DNA of 64,000 nt from the NCBI RefSeq assembly GCF_900104485.1, contig NZ_FMXQ01000004.1:248001-312000 (forward strand), given 5' to 3'. The position numbers were made by a program, and so were the translations under genes. This document shows positions 53,885-62,103 of the stretch, piece after piece. The DNA is from Bauldia litoralis. GTDB taxonomy: Bacteria > Pseudomonadota > Alphaproteobacteria > Rhizobiales > Kaistiaceae. Position 1 is the first letter of the stretch. Every line of letters begins with the position of its first letter. The notes under the pieces were generated by a model that searched no databases, was not told the DNA's origin, and saw nothing but the letters and a program-made list of their open reading frames with translations.

Positions 53885-55341
53885 CCGGCTTTTGTCGACC
53901 CGGACTCCGGCGATATCGGGGCAGGGTCCACCGGCCTGGCTGCATCCTCGGCTGGAGGGCCGGCGTCAGCGACTTGCGCCTCGCCCGGTTCCGGCCTGGC
54001 GGTCGAGGCTGCCGGATGCCGGCGGGCGCGGCGTCGCCGCTGCCAGGCGATCCGCGCGGCGCGGGCGCGGCGCCGGGCATAGAGCGCGCCACGGCTGACC
54101 ATCAGCCGGCCGCGCTCGATCTCGCCGATCTCGCCGGCATAGACCTCGGCCAGCGCCTCGCGGAAATTGGTGACGCCATGATGGGCGATGACCTGGAAGC
54201 GGCGGAGCGACACCATCCACAGGGGGCTGACCAGCAGCGAGATGGCGATCACTGCGATTGCCAGCCGGTAGGTGTCCTGCGACACCGCGCCGGAGATCAG
54301 CCCGCTCGCCGCCAGCACGAAGGAGAATTCGCCGACCTGGGCCATGATCAGCCCGCCTGGAAACGCCTGCTCCCAAGGCGTGCGCACCAGCCTCAGCAGC
54401 AGGACGTTGATGAAGGTCTTGGCGGCCAGAACCGCGATCACCACGACGATGACCGTGCCGAGATTGGCGATGACGTAGTCGAGGTCGATCAGCAGGCCGA
54501 TCGACAGGAAGAAGACGACGATCAGCAGGCTCTGGATCGGATGCGTCGCGGCGATCGCCTCGGCCCGCATCGTCGATCCGGCGATGACCAGGCCAGCGAG
54601 GAAGGCGCCGAAGGCGGCCGACAGCCCGGCGACGCTGGTCAGCGCCGCGGCGCCGAAGCAGAAGGCGACGCTGGCCAGCGCCACCATGTCGACCCGCCCG
54701 CTCATCCGCTCGGTGAAGGGCAGGCGCAGCTTGCCGGGCCGGGTCGAGAGATAGCGCAGCAGGGCGAAGATCAGGATCGCCGCGATCGCCAGCTTGATGA
54801 CAAGGCCGGTCAGGTCGCTGTCGCTGCCGAAGGATGACAGGATCACCAACATCGGCACCACGGCGATGTCCTGCGCGATCAGCACGCCGACGGTGATCCG
54901 GCCGGTGGCGGTGCGCAATTCGCCGAGCTCCTCGAGCATCTGCATCGCCACCGCCGTCGAGGAAATCGCGACGATGAAGCCGAGCGCGACGACCGCCTCG
55001 AAGTCCCAGCCGAAGGCGAGGCCGAGCAGCGCCGCGACCCCGAGGCTGGCGGCGATCTGCCCCGCCGTGACGATCGAGGCGATGCCGGCGACGGTGGCGA
55101 AGACCCGGACCGAGAGTTCCATGCCGATCAGGAAAAGCAGCATGATCACGCCGAGTTCGGCCAGAACGGTGATCGAACCGGCATTCTCGACCAGCCCGAA
55201 GCCGGTCGGGCCGAGGACGACTCCGGCGAGGATGTAGCCGACGATCGGCGGCTGGCGGAAGCGCATCAGCACGAAGCCGAGCATGGCGGCAATCGCCATG
55301 ACGAAGGCGATTCCGGTCAGGTCGACGACGTGTTCTTCCAA
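53881..55341 (-). CDS. CPA2-family monovalent cation:proton antiporter (KefB-like)
   Basis: A 486-residue inner-membrane protein with about 12-13 hydrophobic helices, matching the Na+/H+ exchanger fold. It shows RQPPIVGYILAGVVLGPTGFG near the N-terminus (shown over 20 residues only in part: PPIVGYILAGVVLGP), then ELGVIMLLFLIGMELS, SSTAVAMQML and the QD pair in LIAQDIAVVPML. The C-terminal about 90 residues form an Arg- then Pro/Glu-rich cytoplasmic tail with no TrkA-N domain. It is probably a K+ or Na+/H+ exchanger; the coupled small exported gene downstream may be a partner. Confidence 0.88.
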   Translation of the reverse strand: MEEHVVDLTGIAFVMAIAAMLGFVLMRFRQPPIVGYILAGVVLGPTGFGLVENAGSITVLAELGVIMLLFLIGMELSVRVFATVAGIASIVTAGQIAASLGVAALLGLAFGWDFEAVVALGFIVAISSTAVAMQMLEELGELRTATGRITVGVLIAQDIAVVPMLVILSSFGSDSDLTGLVIKLAIAAILIFALLRYLSTRPGKLRLPFTERMSGRVDMVALASVAFCFGAAALTSVAGLSAAFGAFLAGLVIAGSTMRAEAIAATHPIQSLLIVVFFLSIGLLIDLDYVIANLGTVIVVVIAVLAAKTFINVLLLRLVRTPWEQAFPGGLIMAQVGEFSFVLAASGLISGAVSQDTYRLAIAVIAISLLVSPLWMVSLRRFQVIAHHGVTNFREALAEVYAGEIGEIERGRLMVSRGALYARRRARAARIAWQRRRRARRHPAASTARPEPGEAQVADAGPPAEDAARPVDPAPISPESGSTKAG

Positions 55342-55630
55342 GCTGTTCTCCGCGATGGCCGGTGCTTCGCCTGCAATCTATCACGCCAACCGATTCGCCG
55401 GCGAAAGCGCCGCTTCGCAGAGGAGCGAAAGCGGGTGGGGCGTGGATGGAGGCGGGCTGCTCGGTCAACGGCTTCACCGCGAAGCCGATCCATTTGTCAC
55501 CTGCCCCAAAAGGAACGCTTTACGACGCGAGCATTCTTTGCCGCCCGCACGCGGCGGCTTTGCCAGAATGATCGCAACGGACGAGGGCGGGTCTCGAGCG
55601 ACGTCCGCCCGATACGAGGAGGCAGAGACG

Positions 55631-56122
55631 ATGGTCAATCTCATTCAACAGCCTGCACCCTTCGACCTGGTCGGGAATCCGATCCTGGTCGGCGGCATCG
55701 GACAGGGGTTCGAAGCGACCCTTCAGTATCGTGTCCACGACGGCCATGACGAGCGGACCGGATTCTTCAATGTCGGCGGCGGCACGGGAGAGCACGGCCA
55801 GTACCAGATCGCGGTGGATGTTGCCGGCGCAGCGTTCCAGCTCGATCGGCTTTTCGTCGAGGTGTATGAGGAAAGCGCCCGGAACGGATCGGAGATCAAC
55901 AAGATCACGGTGCCGGTCATCTTCGGGCCGCGCATCGTTCCCGGCTATGTCGGCTACCGGATCCACGTCGTGCAGCCCGGCGACACGCTGTCCGCCATAG
56001 CTGACGCGAACTACGGCAGTTCCGCCGCCTTCCAGAACATCGTGCGGGCCAATCCGCTGGTCATCAGCAACCCGGACCTCATCTTCCCGGGTCAGGCGCT
56101 GAAGATCCCGATCGGCGCATAG
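55631..56122 (+). CDS. LysM protein with N-terminal Gmad2/Ig-like domain
   Basis: A 163-residue protein. Residues 1-100 look like the Gmad2 immunoglobulin-like domain (LVGNPILVGGIGQGFEATLQ, then TVPVIFG), and residues 110-160 form one LysM peptidoglycan-binding module (HVVQPGDTLSAIADANYGSS, then IFPGQALKIP). No signal peptide or lipobox is visible at the chosen ATG, which has a GAGGAGG ribosome site; an extended start would not add one. The 289-bp region upstream holds only a GCCGCC-N7-GGCGGC hairpin (55540-55558). Confidence 0.82.
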   Translation: MVNLIQQPAPFDLVGNPILVGGIGQGFEATLQYRVHDGHDERTGFFNVGGGTGEHGQYQIAVDVAGAAFQLDRLFVEVYEESARNGSEINKITVPVIFGPRIVPGYVGYRIHVVQPGDTLSAIADANYGSSAAFQNIVRANPLVISNPDLIFPGQALKIPIGA

Positions 56123-56251
56123 GCGTCGAGGACGCGGTCGCGGCGGTCGCGACCTCGTTCCTTCGAAGGGCGTGAATCGCGCTATGACGTGGCGCCACGG
56201 GGTGCCTTTGTCTTTTCGGACTCTCGGTGCGCTGGATGAGGGAACAGGATC

Positions 56252-57436
56252 ATGACTGTCTGGCTGGCTCGCACGATTGTCCTCGCCTTCGCCGCGCTCG
56301 GGCTAGGCATCGGCAGCGATGGCGGCGTTCGTGCGGAGGATCGACCGTTCGGATCGGCCAACGCTGCCCGCCTTGTTGCGGAACTCGAGGCGCTGGTCGG
56401 CAATCCCGATGGGCCGCCGGGCGTGATCGTCATCATCGAGCGCGGCGATGACCGCGCGGTCTATGCCGCCGGCCTCGCCGAGGTCGGATGCACGGACGCC
56501 GACTGGCGGAACTGCGAGGGCAGTCCGCCGGACATTGACGACCACATGCGCATCGCCAGCGTCTCGAAGGCCTTCTCCGGCGCGGTGGCGCTGGCGCTGG
56601 TGTCCGAGGGGGCGCTGTCGCTGGACTCGCCGATCGGCGATGTCCTGCCGGACCTGCCGGCCGCGTGGCACCCGGTGACGCTGGCGCAACTTCTCAACCA
56701 CACCAGTGGGTTGCCCGACTATACGGCCAGTCCCGGTTTCGGGCAGCAGGTCGGCGCCAATCCCGCACAATCGCTGCCGCCCGGGGAACTGCTGGACTTC
56801 GTCACCGACCAGTCGCTCAATTTCGCCCCTGGTTCGGACTATCGCTATTCGAACTCCGACAATCTCGTCGTGGCGCTGATGGCCGAGGCGGTGACGGGCG
56901 ACACCTACCCGGCGGTGCTGCAGGACATCGTCTTCGATCCGCTGGGCCTCACGCGCACCAGCCTGCGGACGGAACTCGCCCTGCCGACCCCGGTGCTGCA
57001 TGGATACCTCGTCGAAGGGGGCAGCCCGCCCGAGGATGTCACCGAGTTCATCGCCTTCGGTAGCCTCGCCTGGGCGTCAGGCGGCATCGTCTCGACGCCG
57101 CACGATCTCAACCGCTTCGTTCGCGCCGACGTTGGCGGGCGGCTATTCGGGGCGGCCGAGCACGATGCGCAATTCACGTTCCGCGAGGACGCCGCGTCCA
57201 GTCCGCCCGGTCCCGGCGACAACGCGGTCGGTCTCGGTCTGTTCCGCTACCGCACCGCCTGCGGCGACGTCTACGGTCACACCGGTTCGATCCTCGGCTA
57301 CACGCAGTTGATCGCCGCGACCGCCGATGGCCAGACGTCGATCACCTTTTCCGTCAACGCCCAGATGGGCGAGGACATGTTCCCGGCACTGCGCCGGGCA
57401 CAGGAAGCCGCGGTTTGCCTCGCTCTGGCGGACTGA
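56252..57436 (+). CDS. Exported serine hydrolase, class C beta-lactamase fold
   Basis: A 394-residue penicillin-binding-protein-like serine hydrolase. The signal peptide ends near VRA-ED (about 28). The active-site motifs are SVSK (Ser103/Lys106), YSN (Tyr199-Asn201) and a C-terminal HTG in YGHTGSILGY. Family members include D-aminopeptidases, esterases and beta-lactamase-like proteins. An extra Cys pair (Cys80/Cys88) may form a disulfide. It is convergent with the channel gene. Confidence 0.92.
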   Translation: MTVWLARTIVLAFAALGLGIGSDGGVRAEDRPFGSANAARLVAELEALVGNPDGPPGVIVIIERGDDRAVYAAGLAEVGCTDADWRNCEGSPPDIDDHMRIASVSKAFSGAVALALVSEGALSLDSPIGDVLPDLPAAWHPVTLAQLLNHTSGLPDYTASPGFGQQVGANPAQSLPPGELLDFVTDQSLNFAPGSDYRYSNSDNLVVALMAEAVTGDTYPAVLQDIVFDPLGLTRTSLRTELALPTPVLHGYLVEGGSPPEDVTEFIAFGSLAWASGGIVSTPHDLNRFVRADVGGRLFGAAEHDAQFTFREDAASSPPGPGDNAVGLGLFRYRTACGDVYGHTGSILGYTQLIAATADGQTSITFSVNAQMGEDMFPALRRAQEAAVCLALAD

Positions 57437-57465
57437 TTTCGCGCGCGGCGACGTCGTGCGATGGC

Positions 57466-57894
57466 CTATTGCGCCTTGAGTCCGGGAAGGATCTTGAGGA
57501 CGATTGCCGCCAGGAACGCGGTGCTCAATCCGAAATTCAGCAGGCCGGTGATCGCCGCCATCGTGCCGAAGACCCGGAAGCTTTCATCGAGGGTGAGGTC
57601 GCCATAGCCCAGCGTCGTGTAGGTGACGAGGGTGAAATAGACCGACTCCTCCATGTTCGGCAGCGCGCCCGACAGGAGAAAGACACTCGACCAGAGCCAC
57701 ACGACGATCGTGTGGCCGAAGACGATTGCCACGACGATTGCACCCAGCAACAGGGTCGCGTGCTTGAAGGCATACGGCGGCTTGTGGTGGCCGAAAAGCC
57801 TTTCGAGAGACACGGCGGTGACGGTCAGGCAGACGATGTAGACGACGGCGCAGAAAGCCAGCAGCAGGCTTCCGAAGAATATCTGGCCATACAT
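57466..57894 (-). CDS. Small potassium channel family protein (Ion_trans_2)
   Basis: A 142-residue inner-membrane channel subunit. Three hydrophobic helices are seen (about residues 7-28, 50-78 and 115-135), with a pore loop carrying the selectivity filter TLGYGD in TYTTLGYGDLTL before the last helix. It has no cytoplasmic regulatory domain. ATG 57894 gives a sensible N-terminus; the open frame further upstream is non-coding in composition. Confidence 0.88.
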   Translation of the reverse strand: MYGQIFFGSLLLAFCAVVYIVCLTVTAVSLERLFGHHKPPYAFKHATLLLGAIVVAIVFGHTIVVWLWSSVFLLSGALPNMEESVYFTLVTYTTLGYGDLTLDESFRVFGTMAAITGLLNFGLSTAFLAAIVLKILPGLKAQ

Positions 57895-58054
57895 GGGGTT
57901 GTCGCCTCCGATCGTGCTTTCGTCTCTGTTGCGCGTCGCTGGACTTTTTCGCGACCCTGCCAGCCTAACCGGTCGCGATCCGATCTGTATCAATTCCGTA
58001 GCGCCTGACGTGCGATAAGCGGGGGCGTAACGGACCGTGGCGACGGAGAGACGA

Positions 58055-60739
58055 ATGGGACCGCATCGGCTGGACTCGATCTTCAACCCGCAGGCAGTCG
58101 CGGTGGTGGGCGCCAGCGACGACCCCGGCAGCGTCGGCGGGCGGGTGTTCCGCAACCTGGTGTCGGACGGCTTTGCCGGCGAGGTGATTCCGGTCAATCC
58201 AAAGCATGCGCAAGTTGGCGATCGCAAGTGCTATCCGTCCCTCACCGAGGTCGACGGGAGCGTCGATCTCGCCGTCATCGCCACCCCGGCGCGCGTCGCG
58301 CCGGACATCATCGGCGAATGCGGCGAGAAGCGCATCGCCAGCGCCGTCGTGCTGTCGGCCGGCTTCGGCGAGATCGGGGAGGCGGGGCGGGCGCTCGAGA
58401 CCCGGCTCCAGGACGCGGCGCGTCGCGCCGACGTGCGCTACATCGGGCCCAACTGCCTCGGCGTGATGCGGCCGTCGATCGGGCTGAACGCAACCTTTCT
58501 CGACGCCGCGCCGCCGCCTGGGCGACTGGCGCTGGTATCGCAGTCCGGCGCCCTCTGCACCGCGATCGCCGATTTTGCCGCGCCCCATCACATCGGCTTC
58601 TCGACCGTGGTTTCGCTCGGCAATGCCGTCGACACCGACTTCGGCGACATCCTCGATTATCTCGCCGGCGATCCGCTGTCGGACTCGATCCTGCTTTACG
58701 TCGAAGGGGTGAAGGACGCCCGCGCCTTCATGAGCGGCTTGCGGATCGCCGCCCGGTCGAAACCGGTGATCGTCCTCAAGGCCGGGCGCCATGACCGCGG
58801 CTCAAAGGCCGCCAGCACCCATACCGGCGCGCTGATTGGATCGGACGACGTCTTCGACGCCGCGCTGGAACGCGCCGGCGTCGTCCGGGCGATGACCTTC
58901 GGCCAGCTCTTCGCCGCCGCCGAGATGCTCGCCGATCGTCGTCGCGCCACCGGCAACCGCCTGGCCATCGTCACCAATGGCGGCGGCGCCGGCGTGCTCG
59001 CCGCCGACCGGGCCGGCGACCTCGGCGTCGAACTCGCCGATCTCGCCCCGGCGACGGTGGCGGGGCTCGATGAAGTGCTGCCGCCCTACTGGTCGCACGC
59101 CAACCCGGTCGACATCCTCGGCGATGCCCGGCCGGAGGTCTACGGCACGGCGGTGACCGCCTGCCTTGCCGACCGCAATGTCGACGGCGTGCTGGCGATG
59201 CTGACCCCGCAGGCGATGACCGAGCCGAAGGCCGCCGCCGAGGCGATCATCGCCGCTACCGCCACCAGTCATTCCAAGCCGGTGCTGGCCTGCTTCATGG
59301 GCGAGCAGAGCGTCTCCGAGGCCCGCACGCTCCTGTCCGAAAACGGCATCCCCGATTTCACCACGCCGGAAAGGGCGGTCGAGGCGTTTTCCTATCTGGC
59401 CCGGTTCCGGCTCAACCAGCGGCTGCTTCTCCAGACCCCGGGACCGCTGTCCGAGGACCGTCGGGCGCCGGATGTCGAGGGCGCGCGGTTGATCATTGAA
59501 TCGGTGCTGTCCCAAGGCCGTACGATGCTGTCCGACGTTGAATCAAAGGCCGTCCTCAGCGCGTTTCACATCCGCTGCAACCCGACTCGCGAGGCAACCG
59601 ACGCCACCCAGGCGCTTGTCGTCGCCGAGACGATGGGCTTCCCGATCGCCATGAAGATCAGCTCCCCCGATATCTCCCACAAGTCCGATGTCGGCGGCGT
59701 GCGCACCAATATCACCTCGGCGGCGGACGTGCGTGTGGCCTTCAACACATTGATGGAAAACGTCAAAGCCGCGCGGCCCGAAGCGGAAATCCGCGGCGTG
59801 ACGATCGAACCGATGGTCTCCGGCGGCGACTCCCGCTCCTTCCTCGTCGGCGTCAAGAACGACCAGGTCTTCGGCCCCGTCGTCTCCTTCGGCGCCGGCG
59901 GCACAATGACCGAACTCCTCCACGACAATGCCGTCGCCCTCCCGCCGTTGAACCGCGTTCTGGCCGGCCGGCTGATCGATCGGACGCGGATTTCCAGGCT
60001 TCTCGGGCCGTTCCGCAACATGCCGGCGCTCGACAAGGCGGTGGTCGAGGACGTGCTCCTGGGGATTTCCGACATGGTCTGCGAACTCCCTCATATCGAC
60101 GAGATGGACATCAACCCGCTTTTCGTCGATGCGGAAGGCGCCATCGCCATCGATGTCCGCATCAAGGTGCGCCGGCCACGGACGACCCCCGTCCCCTATG
60201 CCCATATGGCGATCCATCCCTATCCCGCCGATCTCGTCCGGCGCAGTTTCCTGCCGGATGGCGAGGAACTGGTGATCCGGCCAATCCGGCCGGAAGACGC
60301 GGAGATCGAACAGGAATTCGTCCGCAGCCTGTCGGCGGAGGCGAAGCATTTCCGCTTCATGCAGACCCTCAACGAATTGTCGCCGGAGATGCTCGTCCGC
60401 TTCACCCAGATCGACTATAGCCGCGAGATGGCGCTGATCGCCCTGGTCCGCGAGGCGGGCCGGGAAAAGGAGATCGGCGTTGCCCGCTACACCATCAACC
60501 CCGACGGCAAGACGTGCGAATTCGCCATCGTCGTCGGCGACGCGTGGCAGAAGCATGGCATCGGCTCGGCACTGATGAAGGGGCTGATGGAGGCCGCCCG
60601 CGGTCAGGGGCTGCGCGCCATCGAAGGCGAAATCCTCGCCGACAACCGGCCGATGCTGGAACTGATGGAATCCCTCGGTTTTTCGGCGCGTCCCGACCCG
60701 GACGACCCGCGGCTGCGCCAGGTCGAATGCTGGCTCTAG
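58055..60739 (+). CDS. ADP-forming acyl-CoA synthetase fused to a GNAT acetyltransferase
   Basis: An 894-residue fusion. Domain order: CoA-binding Rossmann (VAVVGASDDPGSVGGRV), succinyl-CoA-ligase-like domains (GPNCLGVMRP, SQSGALCTAI, the catalytic-His segment STHTGALIGSD with His256), an ATP-grasp domain (PIAMKISSPDISHKSDVGG, EPMVSGGDSRS), then a C-terminal GNAT domain (residues about 735-894, KHGIGSALMKGLMEA and NRPMLELMESLGF). The architecture matches Pat/PatZ-type protein lysine acetyltransferases, which act on acetyl-CoA synthetase. I chose ATG 58055 (GGAGAG just upstream); GTG 58037 is possible. Confidence 0.92.
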   Translation: MGPHRLDSIFNPQAVAVVGASDDPGSVGGRVFRNLVSDGFAGEVIPVNPKHAQVGDRKCYPSLTEVDGSVDLAVIATPARVAPDIIGECGEKRIASAVVLSAGFGEIGEAGRALETRLQDAARRADVRYIGPNCLGVMRPSIGLNATFLDAAPPPGRLALVSQSGALCTAIADFAAPHHIGFSTVVSLGNAVDTDFGDILDYLAGDPLSDSILLYVEGVKDARAFMSGLRIAARSKPVIVLKAGRHDRGSKAASTHTGALIGSDDVFDAALERAGVVRAMTFGQLFAAAEMLADRRRATGNRLAIVTNGGGAGVLAADRAGDLGVELADLAPATVAGLDEVLPPYWSHANPVDILGDARPEVYGTAVTACLADRNVDGVLAMLTPQAMTEPKAAAEAIIAATATSHSKPVLACFMGEQSVSEARTLLSENGIPDFTTPERAVEAFSYLARFRLNQRLLLQTPGPLSEDRRAPDVEGARLIIESVLSQGRTMLSDVESKAVLSAFHIRCNPTREATDATQALVVAETMGFPIAMKISSPDISHKSDVGGVRTNITSAADVRVAFNTLMENVKAARPEAEIRGVTIEPMVSGGDSRSFLVGVKNDQVFGPVVSFGAGGTMTELLHDNAVALPPLNRVLAGRLIDRTRISRLLGPFRNMPALDKAVVEDVLLGISDMVCELPHIDEMDINPLFVDAEGAIAIDVRIKVRRPRTTPVPYAHMAIHPYPADLVRRSFLPDGEELVIRPIRPEDAEIEQEFVRSLSAEAKHFRFMQTLNELSPEMLVRFTQIDYSREMALIALVREAGREKEIGVARYTINPDGKTCEFAIVVGDAWQKHGIGSALMKGLMEAARGQGLRAIEGEILADNRPMLELMESLGFSARPDPDDPRLRQVECWL

Positions 60740-60750
60740 GGATTTCGCAC

Positions 60751-60779
60751 GTGACAAGCCGGGGATTGTCGACTAAGAC
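60751..60779 (+). promoter_or_regulatory. Candidate promoter of the aro leader
   Basis: GTGACA (60751-60756; 5 of 6 -35 bases) and TAAGAC (60774-60779; weak -10) are separated by 17 nt. Initiation about 7 nt later would fall at 60786-60787, right on the leader-peptide ATG, so the leader mRNA may be leaderless, as described for rhizobial trpL. Confidence 0.45.
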
Positions 60780-60786
60780 CCCGGCC

Positions 60787-60867
60787 ATGAACCACGCCGC
60801 CGCCACCTATTATTTCTGGTTTAGCTATCCGCAGCCACAGGCGGAGGCAGGGGTTCGTTCGATCTGA
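60787..60867 (+). CDS. Aromatic-rich leader peptide of the DAHP synthase gene
   Basis: A 26-codon ORF, starting MNHAAATYYFWFSYP, with seven codons in which Tyr, Tyr, Phe, Trp, Phe and Tyr are separated by a single Ser (60808-60828), covering all three aromatic end products. It is followed 26 nt later by a rho-independent terminator and then the DAHP synthase gene. Such a peptide/terminator pair is the signature of ribosome-mediated attenuation. No clear ribosome site precedes the ATG; leaderless translation is plausible. Confidence 0.75.
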   Translation: MNHAAATYYFWFSYPQPQAEAGVRSI

Positions 60868-60893
60868 CAGATTGAAACCAGAATTTTCCCGAC

Positions 60894-60923
60894 AGCCGCC
60901 AGGACCCCCCGGCGGCTTTTTTT
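60894..60923 (+). terminator. Attenuator terminator upstream of DAHP synthase
   Basis: Arms AGCCGCC (60894-60900) and GGCGGCT (60911-60917) are followed by seven T residues (60917-60923), 37 nt before the DAHP synthase ATG. The left-arm CCGCC (60896-60900) can alternatively pair with GGCGG at 60840-60844, just after the aromatic codons, giving a possible antiterminator. Confidence 0.85.
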
Positions 60924-60966
60924 ATGGTCGCCGGCCCGGTGGATAAAACGCCAAGGAGCCGAGACC

Positions 60967-62046
60967 ATGTTGACCACCATCGCAGAAGACACCGACGATC
61001 TCCGCATTCGCGAGATCAAGGAATTGAGTACGCCGGCGGACGTCATCGCCGAACTCCCGCGCGACGCCGTCGCCACCCGAACCGTCGCCGGGGCGCGACG
61101 GTCTATCCACGACATCCTGCACGGCAAGGACGACCGCCTCGTCGTGGTGATCGGCCCGTGTTCGGTCCATGACACGCGGGCGGCCGAGGACTATGCCGGC
61201 CGGCTAGCGCCGCTTCGCGAGAAATTCGGCGACACGCTCGAAATCGTCATGCGGGTCTATTTCGAGAAGCCTCGCACGACCGTTGGCTGGAAGGGGTTGA
61301 TCAACGATCCCGACCTCGATGGCAGCTTCGCCATCGACAAGGGGCTGCGCATGGCGCGCGGCCTGTTGCTGAAGGTCAACGCGCTCGGCCTGCCGGCCGG
61401 ATGCGAGTTCCTCGACATGACCACCCCGCAATATCTCGCCGACCTGGTGTCCTGGGCGGCGATCGGGGCGCGCACGACCGAGAGCCAGGTTCACCGCGAA
61501 CTGGCGTCGGGAACCTCGTGCCCGGTCGGCTTCAAGAACGGCACCAGCGGCGATGTGAAGATCGCTGCCGACGCGGTGAAATCGGCGGCGAGCCCCCACC
61601 ATTTCCTCGCGGTCACCAAGACCGGTCACTCGGCGATCGCCGCGACGACGGGCAACGAGGACTGCCACATCATCCTGCGTGGCGGTAAGACGACCAACTA
61701 CGACGCGGCCAGCGTCGACGACGCCTGCGCGGTTCTCGAGAAGTCGGGCCTGCGGCCGACGGTGATGATCGACGCCAGCCACGCCAACAGCTCGAAGAAG
61801 CCGGAGAATCAGCCGCTGGTCATTGCTGATGTCGCCCGGCAGGTCGCTGCCGGCGACGGGCGCATCAGCGGCGTGATGGTCGAGAGCCATCTGGTTGCCG
61901 GCCGCCAGGATCTGGTCAAGGGCCAGCCGCTCGCCTACGGCCAGAGCATCACCGATGGCTGCATCGGCTGGGATTCGACCGTCGCCGTTCTCGAGACGCT
62001 GGCCGAGGCCGTCGATGCGCGCCGCCGGGCGACCGCCACCGCCTGA
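60967..62046 (+). CDS. aroG: 3-deoxy-7-phosphoheptulonate (DAHP) synthase, class I
   Basis: A 359-residue first enzyme of the shikimate pathway, condensing PEP and erythrose 4-phosphate. Class I-alpha (AroF/G/H-like) motifs are present: VVVIGPCSVHD, MRVYFEKPRTTVGWKGLIND, the active-site Lys region CPVGFKNGTSG, and MIDASHANSSKKPENQP. ATG 60967 follows AAGGAG. An upstream leader peptide and terminator indicate attenuation by aromatic aminoacyl-tRNA supply. Which aromatic amino acid feeds back on the enzyme cannot be decided, so the aroG symbol is provisional. Confidence 0.93.
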   Translation: MLTTIAEDTDDLRIREIKELSTPADVIAELPRDAVATRTVAGARRSIHDILHGKDDRLVVVIGPCSVHDTRAAEDYAGRLAPLREKFGDTLEIVMRVYFEKPRTTVGWKGLINDPDLDGSFAIDKGLRMARGLLLKVNALGLPAGCEFLDMTTPQYLADLVSWAAIGARTTESQVHRELASGTSCPVGFKNGTSGDVKIAADAVKSAASPHHFLAVTKTGHSAIAATTGNEDCHIILRGGKTTNYDAASVDDACAVLEKSGLRPTVMIDASHANSSKKPENQPLVIADVARQVAAGDGRISGVMVESHLVAGRQDLVKGQPLAYGQSITDGCIGWDSTVAVLETLAEAVDARRRATATA

Positions 62047-62053
62047 CAACGAT

Positions 62054-62082
62054 TGCCGGCTGGCCCGTAGCGCCAGCCGGCA
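62054..62082 (+). terminator. Strong hairpin after aroG
   Basis: TGCCGGCTGG-N9-CCAGCCGGCA has perfect 10-bp arms and begins 8 nt after the aroG stop. There is no T-run, so termination may be Rho-assisted, or the hairpin protects the 3' end. The cardiolipin synthase gene starts 22 nt later. Confidence 0.5.
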
Positions 62083-62103
62083 TCGTCCTGCTAAGCAGGG
62101 CGC

